Part shown: positions 14,195 through 23,221 of the stretch, piece by piece
Position numbering within the stretch: the stretch's first letter is position 1
Layout of the letters: each line of letters opens with the position of its first letter
Assembly (NCBI RefSeq): GCF_028737315.1
Contig: NZ_JAQZAO010000004.1
Location: 458,569 to 522,568 of the forward strand
DNA: 64,000 bases
Origin: Actinomycetospora lemnae
GTDB taxonomy: Bacteria; Actinomycetota; Actinomycetes; Mycobacteriales; Pseudonocardiaceae
Direction: 5' to 3'
Made by a program: the position numbers and the translations under genes
The notes under the pieces: model-generated
The model's database searches: none
The model's input: the letters and a program-made list of their open reading frames with translations, nothing else
What the model was told of the DNA's origin: nothing

Positions 14195-16261
14195 ATGGCC
14201 GGCGTCGAGGTCGGGATCAAGAACCTGTCGAAGTCGTTCGGCAGCTCCAACATCTGGTCCGACGTGACGTTGACGCTGCCGGCGGGCGAGGTGAGCGTCC
14301 TGCTCGGCCCGTCCGGGACGGGCAAGTCGGTGCTCCTCAAGTCGATCATCGGCCTGCTCAAGCCCGAGAAGGGCTCGATCTTCATCCACGACACCGACCT
14401 CGTGCGGTGCTCGGAGTCGAAGCTCTACGAGATCCGCAAGCTGTTCGGCGTGCTGTTCCAGGACGGCGCGCTGTTCGGGTCGATGAACCTGTTCGACAAC
14501 ATCGCCTTTCCGCTGCGCGAGCACACGCGCAAGGGCGAGAAGGAGATTTCGGACATCGTCATGGAGAAGCTCGACATGGTCGGGCTCTCCGGTGCCGAGG
14601 ACAAACTGCCCGGCGAGATCTCCGGCGGCATGAAGAAGCGCGCCGGCCTGGCCCGCGCACTCGTGCTCGACCCCGAGATCATCCTGGTCGACGAGCCCGA
14701 CTCGGGCCTGGACCCCGTGCGCACGGCGTACCTGAACCAGCTGATCGTCGACCTCAACACCCAGCTCGACGCGACGATCCTCATCGTCACCCACCACCTC
14801 GGGACGGCGCGGTCGCTGCCGGACAACATCGGCATGCTGTTCCGCCGCAACCTGGTGATGTTCGGCCCGCGCGAGGTCCTGCTGACCTCCGAGGAGCCGG
14901 TGGTCCAGCAGTTCCTGCAGGGTCGGCGCATCGGTCCCATCGGGATGTCCGAGGAGAAGGACACCTCCCAGATGGAGGCCGAGATGGAGGAGCTGAAGAA
15001 GAAGGGCGGCTCGGCGGAGTCCGAGGAGTCCTTCATCGACCCCCAGCTCGACCCCTCGGAGGGCCTGCCCGAGCGCAAGGCGGTGCAGCGGCGCAAGGAC
15101 CGCGTCATGCAGGTCCTGCACACCCTGCCGCCCAAGGCGCAGACGGCCATCCTCGAGTCGCTGACCGAGGAGGACCAGGAGCGCTACGGCATCTCCCGGG
15201 ACCAGGACCGCACCGAGCTCATCGAGATCACGCGCAACCACCCGCCCGAGGACGCCGACCCGTTCGGCTACCAGGCCATGCAGGAGGCCGCGGACAACTC
15301 GATGGTCGAGGAGGCCCCGGCCGGCGAGGGCGAGGGCGAGGGCGACCAGGCCGGCAGCGGCGACCCGGACGCCGACGCCGACGCGCGCCGGGCCCCGCCC
15401 GCGCCGCCCGAGTCCGACGAGCCGCTGGTCGGTGTGCCCGCCGACGAGGACGCCGGCGGCACGGTGGTGCTCCCGCAGGCCGGTGAGCACACCAAGGACC
15501 AGGACGAGGAGTCCGACGAGGCCGGCACGTCCCAGCAGCAGGACGGCTCGCAGGACCAGGGCGACCAGTCCCAGGACGGCGACCAGCAGCACACCCAGCA
15601 GGTCCACCGCGACGAGACGCCGACCGAGCAGTTCCAGGCGCAGGGCGGGGACCAGGGTCAGGGCCAGCAAGATCAGGGCCAGCAGGACCAGGGCCAGCAG
15701 GACCAGGGCCAGCAGACGACGCAGCAGGTCGCGACCGCCGGGGCGGCGGGCGCGGCCGGTGGCGCCGCGGGTGCTGCCGCCGCCTCGTCGTCGGACGACC
15801 AGCCGACCGGTCGCCACCACTGGCGCGGTGACCCCGAGCAGGCCGCCCGCACCGGCGACCAGGGCGTCGCCGGCCTTGTGCCCATGGCGGCCCGGCCCGC
15901 GGGCGGGGATCAGCAGCAGGCCCAGCAGCAGGGCCAGGGCCAGCAGCAGGGCCAGGGCCAGCAGCGGCAGGGCCAGCAGCAGCAGGGCCAGCAGGGCCAG
16001 CAGCGCTCCGGTCGCGACTCCGGGCACTCGGGGTGGGCGCAGCCCAACCCCGGTCAGGACGCCGCGCCCGACCCGCAGGGCGAGGCCGCCGCCGACCCGC
16101 CCGCGGAGGGCGGCCCGGGTTCGACGGAGCAGACCGCGCCGGCCGACGACGGCACGGCGCGTCCGCAGTCCCAGGACACCGGCGTGCCGCGCGGCCGCGA
16201 GGACGACGACCAGGGCCTCATGGGCGGCCTGCGGCGCATGTTCCGTCGGGGTGACTCGTGA
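14195..16261 (+). CDS. mceG: Mce transporter ATPase (MceG/Mkl-like) with very long Gln-rich tail
   Basis: A 688-residue ABC ATPase. The nucleotide-binding domain (about 1-245) has Walker A GPSGTGKS (38-45), Q-loop Gln89, signature ISGGM (142-146), Walker B ILVDEP with Glu167, and H-loop His200. Known: MceG/Mkl powers Mce lipid importers and is about 330-360 residues. Here the segment after residue 245 extends by about 440 residues: a charged region, then a Gln/Gly/Asp/Ser-rich stretch (about 445-605) with DQGQQ repeats, then a basic amphipathic C-terminus GLMGGLRRMFRRGDS. ATG 14195 follows AGGAGG. The stop overlaps the first permease start (GTGA). Tail function unknown. Confidence 0.9.
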   Translation: MAGVEVGIKNLSKSFGSSNIWSDVTLTLPAGEVSVLLGPSGTGKSVLLKSIIGLLKPEKGSIFIHDTDLVRCSESKLYEIRKLFGVLFQDGALFGSMNLFDNIAFPLREHTRKGEKEISDIVMEKLDMVGLSGAEDKLPGEISGGMKKRAGLARALVLDPEIILVDEPDSGLDPVRTAYLNQLIVDLNTQLDATILIVTHHLGTARSLPDNIGMLFRRNLVMFGPREVLLTSEEPVVQQFLQGRRIGPIGMSEEKDTSQMEAEMEELKKKGGSAESEESFIDPQLDPSEGLPERKAVQRRKDRVMQVLHTLPPKAQTAILESLTEEDQERYGISRDQDRTELIEITRNHPPEDADPFGYQAMQEAADNSMVEEAPAGEGEGEGDQAGSGDPDADADARRAPPAPPESDEPLVGVPADEDAGGTVVLPQAGEHTKDQDEESDEAGTSQQQDGSQDQGDQSQDGDQQHTQQVHRDETPTEQFQAQGGDQGQGQQDQGQQDQGQQDQGQQTTQQVATAGAAGAAGGAAGAAAASSSDDQPTGRHHWRGDPEQAARTGDQGVAGLVPMAARPAGGDQQQAQQQGQGQQQGQGQQRQGQQQQGQQGQQRSGRDSGHSGWAQPNPGQDAAPDPQGEAAADPPAEGGPGSTEQTAPADDGTARPQSQDTGVPRGREDDDQGLMGGLRRMFRRGDS
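15659..15718 (+). repeat. Four 15-bp tandem repeats in the mceG tail
   Basis: The unit CAGGGCCAGCAGGAC is present four times in a row (15659-15673, 15674-15688, 15689-15703, 15704-15718); the first and last copies are slightly diverged. It encodes a Gln-Gly-Gln-Gln-Asp repeat. A second repetitive tract of CAG and GGC codons follows at about 15911-16010. Confidence 0.85.
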
Positions 16262-17052
16262 GCTCTCGTCTCGCGGCCGGCAACTTCCCCGGGGCCGGGG
16301 CCCTGTCGTCGACCGGCAAGCTGTTCGCCCTCGGCCTCGACGTGGTCGTCGGCATCTTCCAGCGCCCGTTCCAGACGCGCGAGTTCATCGACCAGTGCTG
16401 GTTCATCTCGCGGGTCTGCATCCTCCCCGCGGCGCTCGTGTCGATCTCGTTCGGCTCGGTCATCTCGCTGCAGCTCGGGTCGCTGATCCGGCAGTTCGGT
16501 GCGCAGTCGTTCTCCGGCGCGGCGAGCACGCTGGCGGTGATCCAGCAGGCGGCGCCCGTCATCTGTGCGCTCCTGGTGGCCGGGGCCGGCGGGTCGGCGA
16601 TCTGCGCCGACCTCGGCGCCCGCACCATCCGCGAGGAGATCGACGCCATGGAGGTCCTCGGCGTCAACCCGATCCAGCGGCTCGTGGTGCCCCGCGTCCT
16701 CGCGTCGATCCTCGTGTCGGCGCTGCTGTTCGGGCTGGTCTCGATCGTCGGCGTCGCCGGCGGCTACTACTTCAACGTCGTGCTGCAGGGCGTCACCCCG
16801 GGCGCCTACGTGCAGGGCTTCTCCGCGCTGTCGAAGCCGAGCGACCTGCTCGTCGGCTTCATCAAGGCAGCACTGTTCGGTCTCGCCGCCGGGATCGTCG
16901 CCGCGTACCGCGGCCTCAACCCCGCCGGTGGACCGAAGGGCGTGGGCGACGCGGTCAACCAGGCCGTGGTCATCACGTTCATCCTGCTGTTCGCGATCAA
17001 CCTGGTCGTGACGGCGGTCTACCTCAACCTCGTCCCGCCGAGCAAGTTCTAA
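16258..17052 (+). CDS. yrbEA: MlaE-family ABC permease (YrbEA)
   Basis: A 264-residue integral membrane permease of the MlaE/YrbE family. It has five or six hydrophobic helices and the conserved cytoplasmic coupling segment EEIDAMEVLGVNPIQRLVVPR around residues 125-145. It forms the inner-membrane channel with YrbEB and is driven by MceG. GTG 16258 overlaps the mceG stop by four bases. A 47-base gap precedes yrbEB. Confidence 0.93.
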   Translation: MSSRLAAGNFPGAGALSSTGKLFALGLDVVVGIFQRPFQTREFIDQCWFISRVCILPAALVSISFGSVISLQLGSLIRQFGAQSFSGAASTLAVIQQAAPVICALLVAGAGGSAICADLGARTIREEIDAMEVLGVNPIQRLVVPRVLASILVSALLFGLVSIVGVAGGYYFNVVLQGVTPGAYVQGFSALSKPSDLLVGFIKAALFGLAAGIVAAYRGLNPAGGPKGVGDAVNQAVVITFILLFAINLVVTAVYLNLVPPSKF

Positions 17053-17099
17053 GCCAGTAGCTCTCTTGTTCTGACCGCCGCTCCCCAGGCCAGGATTTG

Positions 17100-17936
17100 A
17101 TGACGATCACTTCTCGCGCACGTCGCGCCGTCGAGGCGCCGTTGGGTGTCCTCGACACCCTCGGCGACCAGGCGTCCTTCTACGCGCGCACCATCGGCTG
17201 GATCCCCAAGTCGGTCACGCGGTACCAGCGCGAGGTCCTGCGCCTGCTCACCGAGGTGGCGTTCGGCTCGGGCGCGCTGGCCCTCATCGGCGGCACGGTC
17301 GTCATCGTCGCGACGCTGACGTTCTTCACCGGCTCGGTCGTCGGTCTGCAGGGCTACTCGGCCCTGAACCAGATCGGCACCTCGGCGTTCGCCGGCTTCG
17401 TCACCGCCTACTTCAACACCCGCGAGGTCGCGCCGCTGGTCTCGGCGCTGGCGCTGTCCGCGACGGTCGGCGCCGGCTTCACCGCCCAGCTCGGCGCCCA
17501 GCGCGTGTCGGAGGAGATCGACGCGCTCGAGGTCATGGCGGTGCCCTCGCTGCCGTTCCTCGTGACGACGCGCGTGGTCGCCGGCTTCATCGCCGTCATC
17601 CCGCTCTACGTCATCGGCCTGGTGGCCTCGTACCTCGCCTCGCGGCTGCTGGTCACGAACTTCTACACGCAGTCGCCGGGCACGTACGACCACTACTTCA
17701 ACCTGTTCCTGCCACCGCAGGACGTCATCTACTCGTTCATGAAGGTCCTGATATTCGCCTTCGTGATCATCCTCGTGCACTGCTTCTACGGCTACAACGC
17801 CAGCGGCGGCCCCGCCGGCGTGGGCGTCGCCGTCGGCAACGCGGTGCGCAACTCGATCGTCCTCTTCACCGTCCTCGACAACCTGTTGACCCTGGCCATC
17901 TGGGGCACCACGACCTCGATCAGGATCGCCGGATGA
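17100..17936 (+). CDS. yrbEB: MlaE-family ABC permease (YrbEB)
   Basis: A 278-residue second permease subunit. It shares the coupling motif EEIDALEVMAVPSLPFLVTTR and several membrane helices, and pairs with YrbEA. I chose ATG 17100 with AGGA a few bases upstream; TTG 17097 directly before it is an alternative. The stop overlaps the mceA ATG (ATGA). Confidence 0.93.
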   Translation: MTITSRARRAVEAPLGVLDTLGDQASFYARTIGWIPKSVTRYQREVLRLLTEVAFGSGALALIGGTVVIVATLTFFTGSVVGLQGYSALNQIGTSAFAGFVTAYFNTREVAPLVSALALSATVGAGFTAQLGAQRVSEEIDALEVMAVPSLPFLVTTRVVAGFIAVIPLYVIGLVASYLASRLLVTNFYTQSPGTYDHYFNLFLPPQDVIYSFMKVLIFAFVIILVHCFYGYNASGGPAGVGVAVGNAVRNSIVLFTVLDNLLTLAIWGTTTSIRIAG

Positions 17937-19390
17937 GCGCACCGACGCAGGAGCGCGAGGACTACGCGCCGCCGCCCATCAAGGACAAGCGGCCGCCGCT
18001 GAGCCCGCTGCGCCGCCGTCTCATGGGCCTGGCGCTCGTGCTGCTCATGCTGCTGGTCGTGGCGTTCTGCCTGGCCAACTTCAACAAGCTGTTCAAGCCG
18101 GTCGAGATGGTCACGCTGCGGACCGACACCGCGGGCAACCAGCTCTCGCCGCAGGGCGACGTCAAGGTCCGCGGGATCATCGTCGGCGAGATTCGCTCGA
18201 TCGACAGCGACGGCTCGGGTGCGGTCGTCGAGATGGCGATGGACCCGGACTTCCTGCCGACGATCCCGAGCAACACGACCGCGATGCTCATCCCGAAGAC
18301 GCTGTTCGGTGAGCGCTACGTGTCGCTGTCGATCCCGCCGAACGGGAGCGCCCGGCCGCTGCAGGAGGGCGACACCATCGCCCAGGACCGGTCGGAGAAC
18401 GCCACCGAGACCGAGCAGGTGCTCAACAACCTGCTCCCGGTGCTCACCGCGGTGCAGCCGCAGAAGCTCTCGGACACCCTCGGCGCGGTCTCGCAGGCCC
18501 TGTCCGGTCGTGGCGAGGAGCTCGGCGACACGCTCGTGCTGCTCAACCAGTACGTCGAGGGCGTCATCCCGGCGCTGCCCGACCTGCAGGCCAACCTGCG
18601 GGCCCTGGCCCCGACCGCGGACATCTACAACGTCGCCGCGCCGGACCTGATCCTGGCGCTGGACAACCTGGTGACGACGAGCCGGACGCTCGTCGAGCAG
18701 CGCGCCGCGTTCGAGTCGACGTTCCGGTCGGTGACGTCGGCGGCCAACGTGACCACGGACTTCCTCGTCGCGAACCGCGACAACATCATCGCGCTGGCGG
18801 CCTCGGCCCGGCCGACGCTCGAGCTCCTCGCGCGGTACAGCTCGGAGTTCCCGTGCCTGTTCCGGCAGCTCGCCGATCTGGCCCCGCTGATCAACAACGT
18901 GCTGAGCCCGACGACCGGACTCCTCATCGAGGCCGAGCTCACGATCGACAACGGCAAGTACGTCGCCGGTGAGGAACCGCAGTACCTCGACGACCGCGGC
19001 CCGCGCTGCTACCAGATCGAGGGCCAGGCGCCGCAGTTCCCGCCCGGCGGTCCGATCCGTGACGGCTCGATCCCGCCCGACCCCTCCCGGGGCACCCAGG
19101 ACGCCTACGCCGGCGGGGCGGGCGAGGAGATCGACGAGGACTCTGACACCGGCAACGAGGCAGCCAGCACCGTCCGGACCGGCGGCGGCCGCACCGAGGG
19201 CCAGGCCGCGCCCGGCCGCGTCGACGGCGCCAACATCGGCCTGCCCAACACCCCCAACTCGCCCGAGGAGCGCCGGCTGGTGACCGAGGTGACGGCGATG
19301 CAGATGGGCGAGCGCCCCTCGCAGGTGCCCTCCTTCGCGCCCTACCTGACCGCGGCGACGCTGCGCGGAGCGCCGGCGGTGGTCCGGTGA
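17933..19390 (+). CDS. mceA: Mce family protein MceA
   Basis: A 485-residue MlaD/MCE protein. It has a membrane anchor at about residues 29-51, an MCE domain (about 57-140, with KVRGIIVGEI and TLFGERYVSL), a long alpha-helical region, and a Pro/Gly/Glu-rich C-terminal tail from about 350. The Cys in FPCLFRQL is shared by many actinobacterial MceA proteins. Six Mce proteins are thought to assemble a hexameric tube for lipid passage across the periplasm. It begins and ends with four-base overlaps. Confidence 0.92.
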   Translation: MSAPTQEREDYAPPPIKDKRPPLSPLRRRLMGLALVLLMLLVVAFCLANFNKLFKPVEMVTLRTDTAGNQLSPQGDVKVRGIIVGEIRSIDSDGSGAVVEMAMDPDFLPTIPSNTTAMLIPKTLFGERYVSLSIPPNGSARPLQEGDTIAQDRSENATETEQVLNNLLPVLTAVQPQKLSDTLGAVSQALSGRGEELGDTLVLLNQYVEGVIPALPDLQANLRALAPTADIYNVAAPDLILALDNLVTTSRTLVEQRAAFESTFRSVTSAANVTTDFLVANRDNIIALAASARPTLELLARYSSEFPCLFRQLADLAPLINNVLSPTTGLLIEAELTIDNGKYVAGEEPQYLDDRGPRCYQIEGQAPQFPPGGPIRDGSIPPDPSRGTQDAYAGGAGEEIDEDSDTGNEAASTVRTGGGRTEGQAAPGRVDGANIGLPNTPNSPEERRLVTEVTAMQMGERPSQVPSFAPYLTAATLRGAPAVVR

Positions 19391-20427
19391 GGGGGCTCGC
19401 GGCGCCGCTGATCAAGCTGGCGATCTTCACGACCGTCACCGTCCTGTCGGTGGCGGTGCTGCTCACCGCCATCCAGAACAGCTACTTCGGGAGCACCGAG
19501 GACTACAAGGCGCGCTTCACCGACGCGTCGGGGCTCATCGCGGGCAGCGACGTGCGCATCGCCGGTGTCCGGGTCGGCCAGGTCACCGAGGTGCAGCTCG
19601 TCGACCGCAACGTCGCCGAGGTGACGTTCAAGGTCGACGAGACCCGCCGTCTGCCGGTCGGATCGATCTTCTCGATCAAGTACCAGAACCTCGTCGGGCA
19701 GCGGTACCTCGAGGTGGCCCGTGGCAACGGCCCGCTGAACGCGGTCCTGCGCCCCGGGGCGACGATCCCGGTGAGCCAGACCCGGCCGCCGCTCAACCTC
19801 ACCGTGGTGTTCAACGGCTTCAAGCCGCTGTTCCAGGCCCTCAGCCCGAACGACATCAACCAGCTGTCGTTCGAGATCATCCAGGTGCTCCAGGGGCAGG
19901 CCGGGACGGTCAACTCGCTGCTCGCCCGGACCGCGTCGCTCACCGCCACGATCGCCGACCGGGACGCGGTCATCGGGTCGCTCATCAACAACCTGAACCT
20001 GGTGCTCGACACCGTCAACGCCCGCGACGAACGGCTCTCGGGGCTGATCGTGTCGCTGCAGCAGCTGGTCAGTGGGCTCGCGGCGGATCGCGTGCGCATC
20101 GGCGAGACGCTGCAGCCCATCGCGGACCTCACGACGGCGACCGCCGGCCTGCTCGACGAGGCGCGGCCGCCGCTGCGCGACGACATCGTCCAGCTGGGCA
20201 GGCTGTCGGAGAACCTCAACGACAACCGGGCACTCGTCGAGGAGTTCCTGCGCCTCACCCCGCAGAAGGCCAACAACTTCGGCCGGGCCGGCAGCTACGG
20301 GTCCTGGTTCAACTTCTACCTCTGTGCGGTGGGCGGAACGATCAGCTTGGAGCCTCTGCTGCCGGTCGAGTTCGACGCCGGGTCCCTCATCCAGCTCCCG
20401 GATACGGCGCAGCGATGCAACGGATGA
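19387..20427 (+). CDS. mceB: Mce family protein MceB
   Basis: A 346-residue MCE protein: N-terminal anchor (about 3-25), MCE domain (about 36-115, with DVRIAGVRVGQV and NLVGQRYLEV), helical region, and a C-terminal FNFYLC segment typical of MceB. It is one of six subunits of the import tube. The GTG start overlaps the mceA stop. The C-terminus is short compared with MceA, C and D. Confidence 0.92.
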   Translation: MRGLAAPLIKLAIFTTVTVLSVAVLLTAIQNSYFGSTEDYKARFTDASGLIAGSDVRIAGVRVGQVTEVQLVDRNVAEVTFKVDETRRLPVGSIFSIKYQNLVGQRYLEVARGNGPLNAVLRPGATIPVSQTRPPLNLTVVFNGFKPLFQALSPNDINQLSFEIIQVLQGQAGTVNSLLARTASLTATIADRDAVIGSLINNLNLVLDTVNARDERLSGLIVSLQQLVSGLAADRVRIGETLQPIADLTTATAGLLDEARPPLRDDIVQLGRLSENLNDNRALVEEFLRLTPQKANNFGRAGSYGSWFNFYLCAVGGTISLEPLLPVEFDAGSLIQLPDTAQRCNG

Positions 20428-21809
20428 AGCCGTTCCGCAAGCGGAACCCCCTCCCCATCGGTGCGGCCAGCATCGCGATCATCCTGCTGCTCGTCGCGGC
20501 CTCGCTGAACGTCAAGGACCTGCCCCTCATCGGCCAGGGTCCGACCTACTCGGCGCGCTTCAGCGAGTCGGCCGGCGTGCTGCCCGACGACGACGTCCGC
20601 GTCGCGGGTATCCGCGTCGGGACGGTCACCGACCTCACCCTCGAGGGCAACGACGTCGTCATCTCGTTCAAGGCGCCCGACGCCTGGATCGGTGACCGGA
20701 CCTCGGCGTCGATCGAGATCAAGACCGTCCTCGGGCAGAAGTACATCGCGTTGGAGCCCGCGGGTGAGCAGCCGCTCGACCCGGACCAGGCCATCCCGCG
20801 GCAGCGCACGCGGGCGCCGTTCGACGTCATCCAAGCGTTCTCGCAGCTGTCGACGACGGTGGAGGACCTCAACACCGACCAGCTCGCGCAGAGCCTCGGT
20901 GTCCTCTCCGACACCCTCGACGGCGCGGCGGGACCGGTGCGGGGCGCACTCGACGGCCTCTCCCGACTCTCGCGGACGATCTCGTCGCGCGACCATGAGC
21001 TCGCCCGCCTGCTCGCGAACACCCGGACCACGACACAGGTGCTCGCCGACCGGGACCGCGAGGTCGAGCGCCTCATCAACGACGGCAACCTCCTGCTCTC
21101 CGAGCTGCGGGCGCGCAAGGCGGCGATCGACAACCTGCTCAACGGCACCATCGCCCTCGCCGCGCAGCTGCGCGGGCTGGTGGCCGACAACGAGGCGACG
21201 CTGCGGCCGACCCTCGAGCAGCTCGAGGGCGTGCTGCGCACGCTCGAGGAGAACTCGGCGAACCTGGAGAACGGCCTGCGGCTGCTGGCCCCGTTCGTCC
21301 GGGTGTTCGCCAACGTCGTCGGCAACGGCCGTTGGTTCGACACCTACATCTGCAACCTCGACCCGCCGCTCGACCAGAACTGCGATCCGGGCTCGAGCCT
21401 GGGGCCGGACAGCCTGGCCGGGCTGTTCAACCCAGCGCTGCTCCAGCAGATTCTCGGCAACGCGCTCGCGCAGCTCGCAGGGGTCGCGCTCCCGGACCTC
21501 CTCGGGCCCACGTCGGATCCCACCCAGCTCCTGACGGTGATCCAGGGTCTGAGCCCGGAGGACCTCACCCAGCTGCAGACGATCCTCAGCGGCGGCACGG
21601 AGGCAGCGCCCGGGCTGAACCAGCAGCAGCTCGCGATCCTCTTCCCGAACGGAGTGCCCGACCTGAACGCGCTGACGGAGGCGCTGGCGCCGGCCGCCGG
21701 CGGTCTGCTCCCCGGGAGCGGTACCCCGACGGGCGGCGGTGCCCCGGCCGTGGGTGCTGCACCCGCGGACGACGGTGCCGGCGCTGACGGCGAAGGCGGA
21801 GGCAACTGA
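20424..21809 (+). CDS. mceC: Mce family protein MceC
   Basis: A 461-residue MCE protein with a basic N-terminus MKPFRKRNP, one membrane anchor (about 11-27), MCE domain (about 36-115, with DVRVAGIRVGTV and TVLGQKYIAL), a helical domain, WFDTYICNL, and a Gly/Ala/Pro tail. I chose ATG 20424 because it overlaps the mceB stop in the ATGA manner used throughout this operon; ATG 20415 would add three residues. It is followed directly by mceD (TGATG). Confidence 0.92.
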   Translation: MKPFRKRNPLPIGAASIAIILLLVAASLNVKDLPLIGQGPTYSARFSESAGVLPDDDVRVAGIRVGTVTDLTLEGNDVVISFKAPDAWIGDRTSASIEIKTVLGQKYIALEPAGEQPLDPDQAIPRQRTRAPFDVIQAFSQLSTTVEDLNTDQLAQSLGVLSDTLDGAAGPVRGALDGLSRLSRTISSRDHELARLLANTRTTTQVLADRDREVERLINDGNLLLSELRARKAAIDNLLNGTIALAAQLRGLVADNEATLRPTLEQLEGVLRTLEENSANLENGLRLLAPFVRVFANVVGNGRWFDTYICNLDPPLDQNCDPGSSLGPDSLAGLFNPALLQQILGNALAQLAGVALPDLLGPTSDPTQLLTVIQGLSPEDLTQLQTILSGGTEAAPGLNQQQLAILFPNGVPDLNALTEALAPAAGGLLPGSGTPTGGGAPAVGAAPADDGAGADGEGGGN

Positions 21810-23221
21810 TGTCGAACCGTATGGTCGACTTCTTCGAGAGCGCGTCGCGCACGCTCGCGGCGGCGCTGGTCATCGCGCTCCTCGCCACGGCGGGGCTCTG
21901 GTACGTCCTGCAGCGCGGAAGCCAGCGCACGGTGACGGCATACTTCGACAACACCGTCGGCCTCTACGTCGCCAACGAGGTGACGATCCAGGGCATCCCG
22001 GTCGGCACCGTCGACGAGATCGTCCCGCAGGGCGACGTCGTCCGGGTCGTCCTCAAGGTCGACAACGAGGCTCCGGTCCGCGCCGACGCCAAGGCCGTCA
22101 TCGTTGCGCCGACCCTGGTCAGCGACCGGTACATCCAGCTCGGTCCGACCTACCAGGGTGGCCCCCAGCTGGCCGACGGCGCGGTGATCCCGGTGGAGCG
22201 CACCGGTACCCCGGTCGAGCTCGACCGCGTCTACCAGAGCCTCGACACCATCGCCCGGGCCCTCGGGCCGAACGGCGCCAACCAGCAGGGCGCGCTCAAC
22301 CGGCTGCTGACGTCCTCGGCCGGTGCCCTCGGCGGCAACGGCGAGCTGCTCAAGAGCACGATCACCGAGCTCGGCGGCGCGGTCGGGACGCTGGCCGACA
22401 ACCGCGACAACCTGTTCGCGACGGTCGACAACCTCGGCCAGTTCACGAACATGCTGGCCCGCAACGACGGCGCCGTCCGCGACCTCAACAACCAGCTCGC
22501 GGACATCGCTGCCTTCCTGGCCTCCGAGCGCGGCAACCTCTCGACGGTGCTCGCGACGCTCCCGCCGGCGCTGGACGACGTCGCCCGCTTCATCCGGGAC
22601 AACCGCGACATCCTGCGCACGGACGTCCGCCGGCTCGCGAACATCACCGACATCCTCGTGCGGCAGCGCCGCGCGATCACCGAGTTCACCAACGTCGCCC
22701 CGCTCGCGCTGGGCAACCTGGCGAACTCGTACAACGCCCGTTCCGGCACGCTCGACGTGCGTCCGGTGCTCGCACCGGAGCTCCTGGGCGCCGGGCTGGA
22801 CCCGCGGGCGCTGCTGTGCAGCCTGCTCGCCAACCAGCCGGGACTGCCGAATGCGCTGGCCCAGCCACTCGACCCGCTGCTGACCAACGTGGCGCGCGCC
22901 TCGGTGGTGTGCGGGGCGCTGCTCGGGGGCGTCGACGAGAACGGAGAGGTCGTCGGGAACTCGCCGCTGGGCCTGTCACTGGCGCCCATCCGTGACCTGC
23001 TCGGAGTGCTCTCTCAAGAGCCGTCGCTCGACGCGCTCGTGCCCCTGACCGCGTTGCCCGAGGGGGTCCTGCCGGGGACCGGCGCACCGGCCGGCGGCGA
23101 CGCCGGCGCGGCCCCCGCCGAGGGCGGCGAGGACGGCGGGGCCGCGGGCGACGGGGTCGCCACCCCGACACAACCCGGTGCGGGGATCCTCGGCTTCGAG
23201 ACCGTCGGAGGTGGGCAGTGA
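21809..23221 (+). CDS. mceD: Mce family protein MceD
   Basis: A 470-residue MCE protein: anchor at about 14-34, MCE domain (about 40-125, with EVTIQGIPVGTV and TLVSDRYIQL), helical region, and a Gly/Ala-rich C-terminal tail. It shares one base with the mceC stop (TGATG) and overlaps mceE by four. Its role is as a tube subunit of the Mce importer, by family. Confidence 0.92.
   Translation: MSNRMVDFFESASRTLAAALVIALLATAGLWYVLQRGSQRTVTAYFDNTVGLYVANEVTIQGIPVGTVDEIVPQGDVVRVVLKVDNEAPVRADAKAVIVAPTLVSDRYIQLGPTYQGGPQLADGAVIPVERTGTPVELDRVYQSLDTIARALGPNGANQQGALNRLLTSSAGALGGNGELLKSTITELGGAVGTLADNRDNLFATVDNLGQFTNMLARNDGAVRDLNNQLADIAAFLASERGNLSTVLATLPPALDDVARFIRDNRDILRTDVRRLANITDILVRQRRAITEFTNVAPLALGNLANSYNARSGTLDVRPVLAPELLGAGLDPRALLCSLLANQPGLPNALAQPLDPLLTNVARASVVCGALLGGVDENGEVVGNSPLGLSLAPIRDLLGVLSQEPSLDALVPLTALPEGVLPGTGAPAGGDAGAAPAEGGEDGGAAGDGVATPTQPGAGILGFETVGGGQ

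Noticed and set aside
15911..16010. Possible CRISPR-like or satellite array in the CAG/GGC tract
   Set aside because: Units are short, have no spacers and stay in the mceG frame, so this is a coding low-complexity tract.
14087..16027. A minus-strand open frame with Leu/Ala-rich, membrane-like sequence opposite mceG
   Set aside because: The hydrophobicity comes from reading Gln/Asp codons backwards (CTG, GTC). The plus-strand ATPase has clear motifs.
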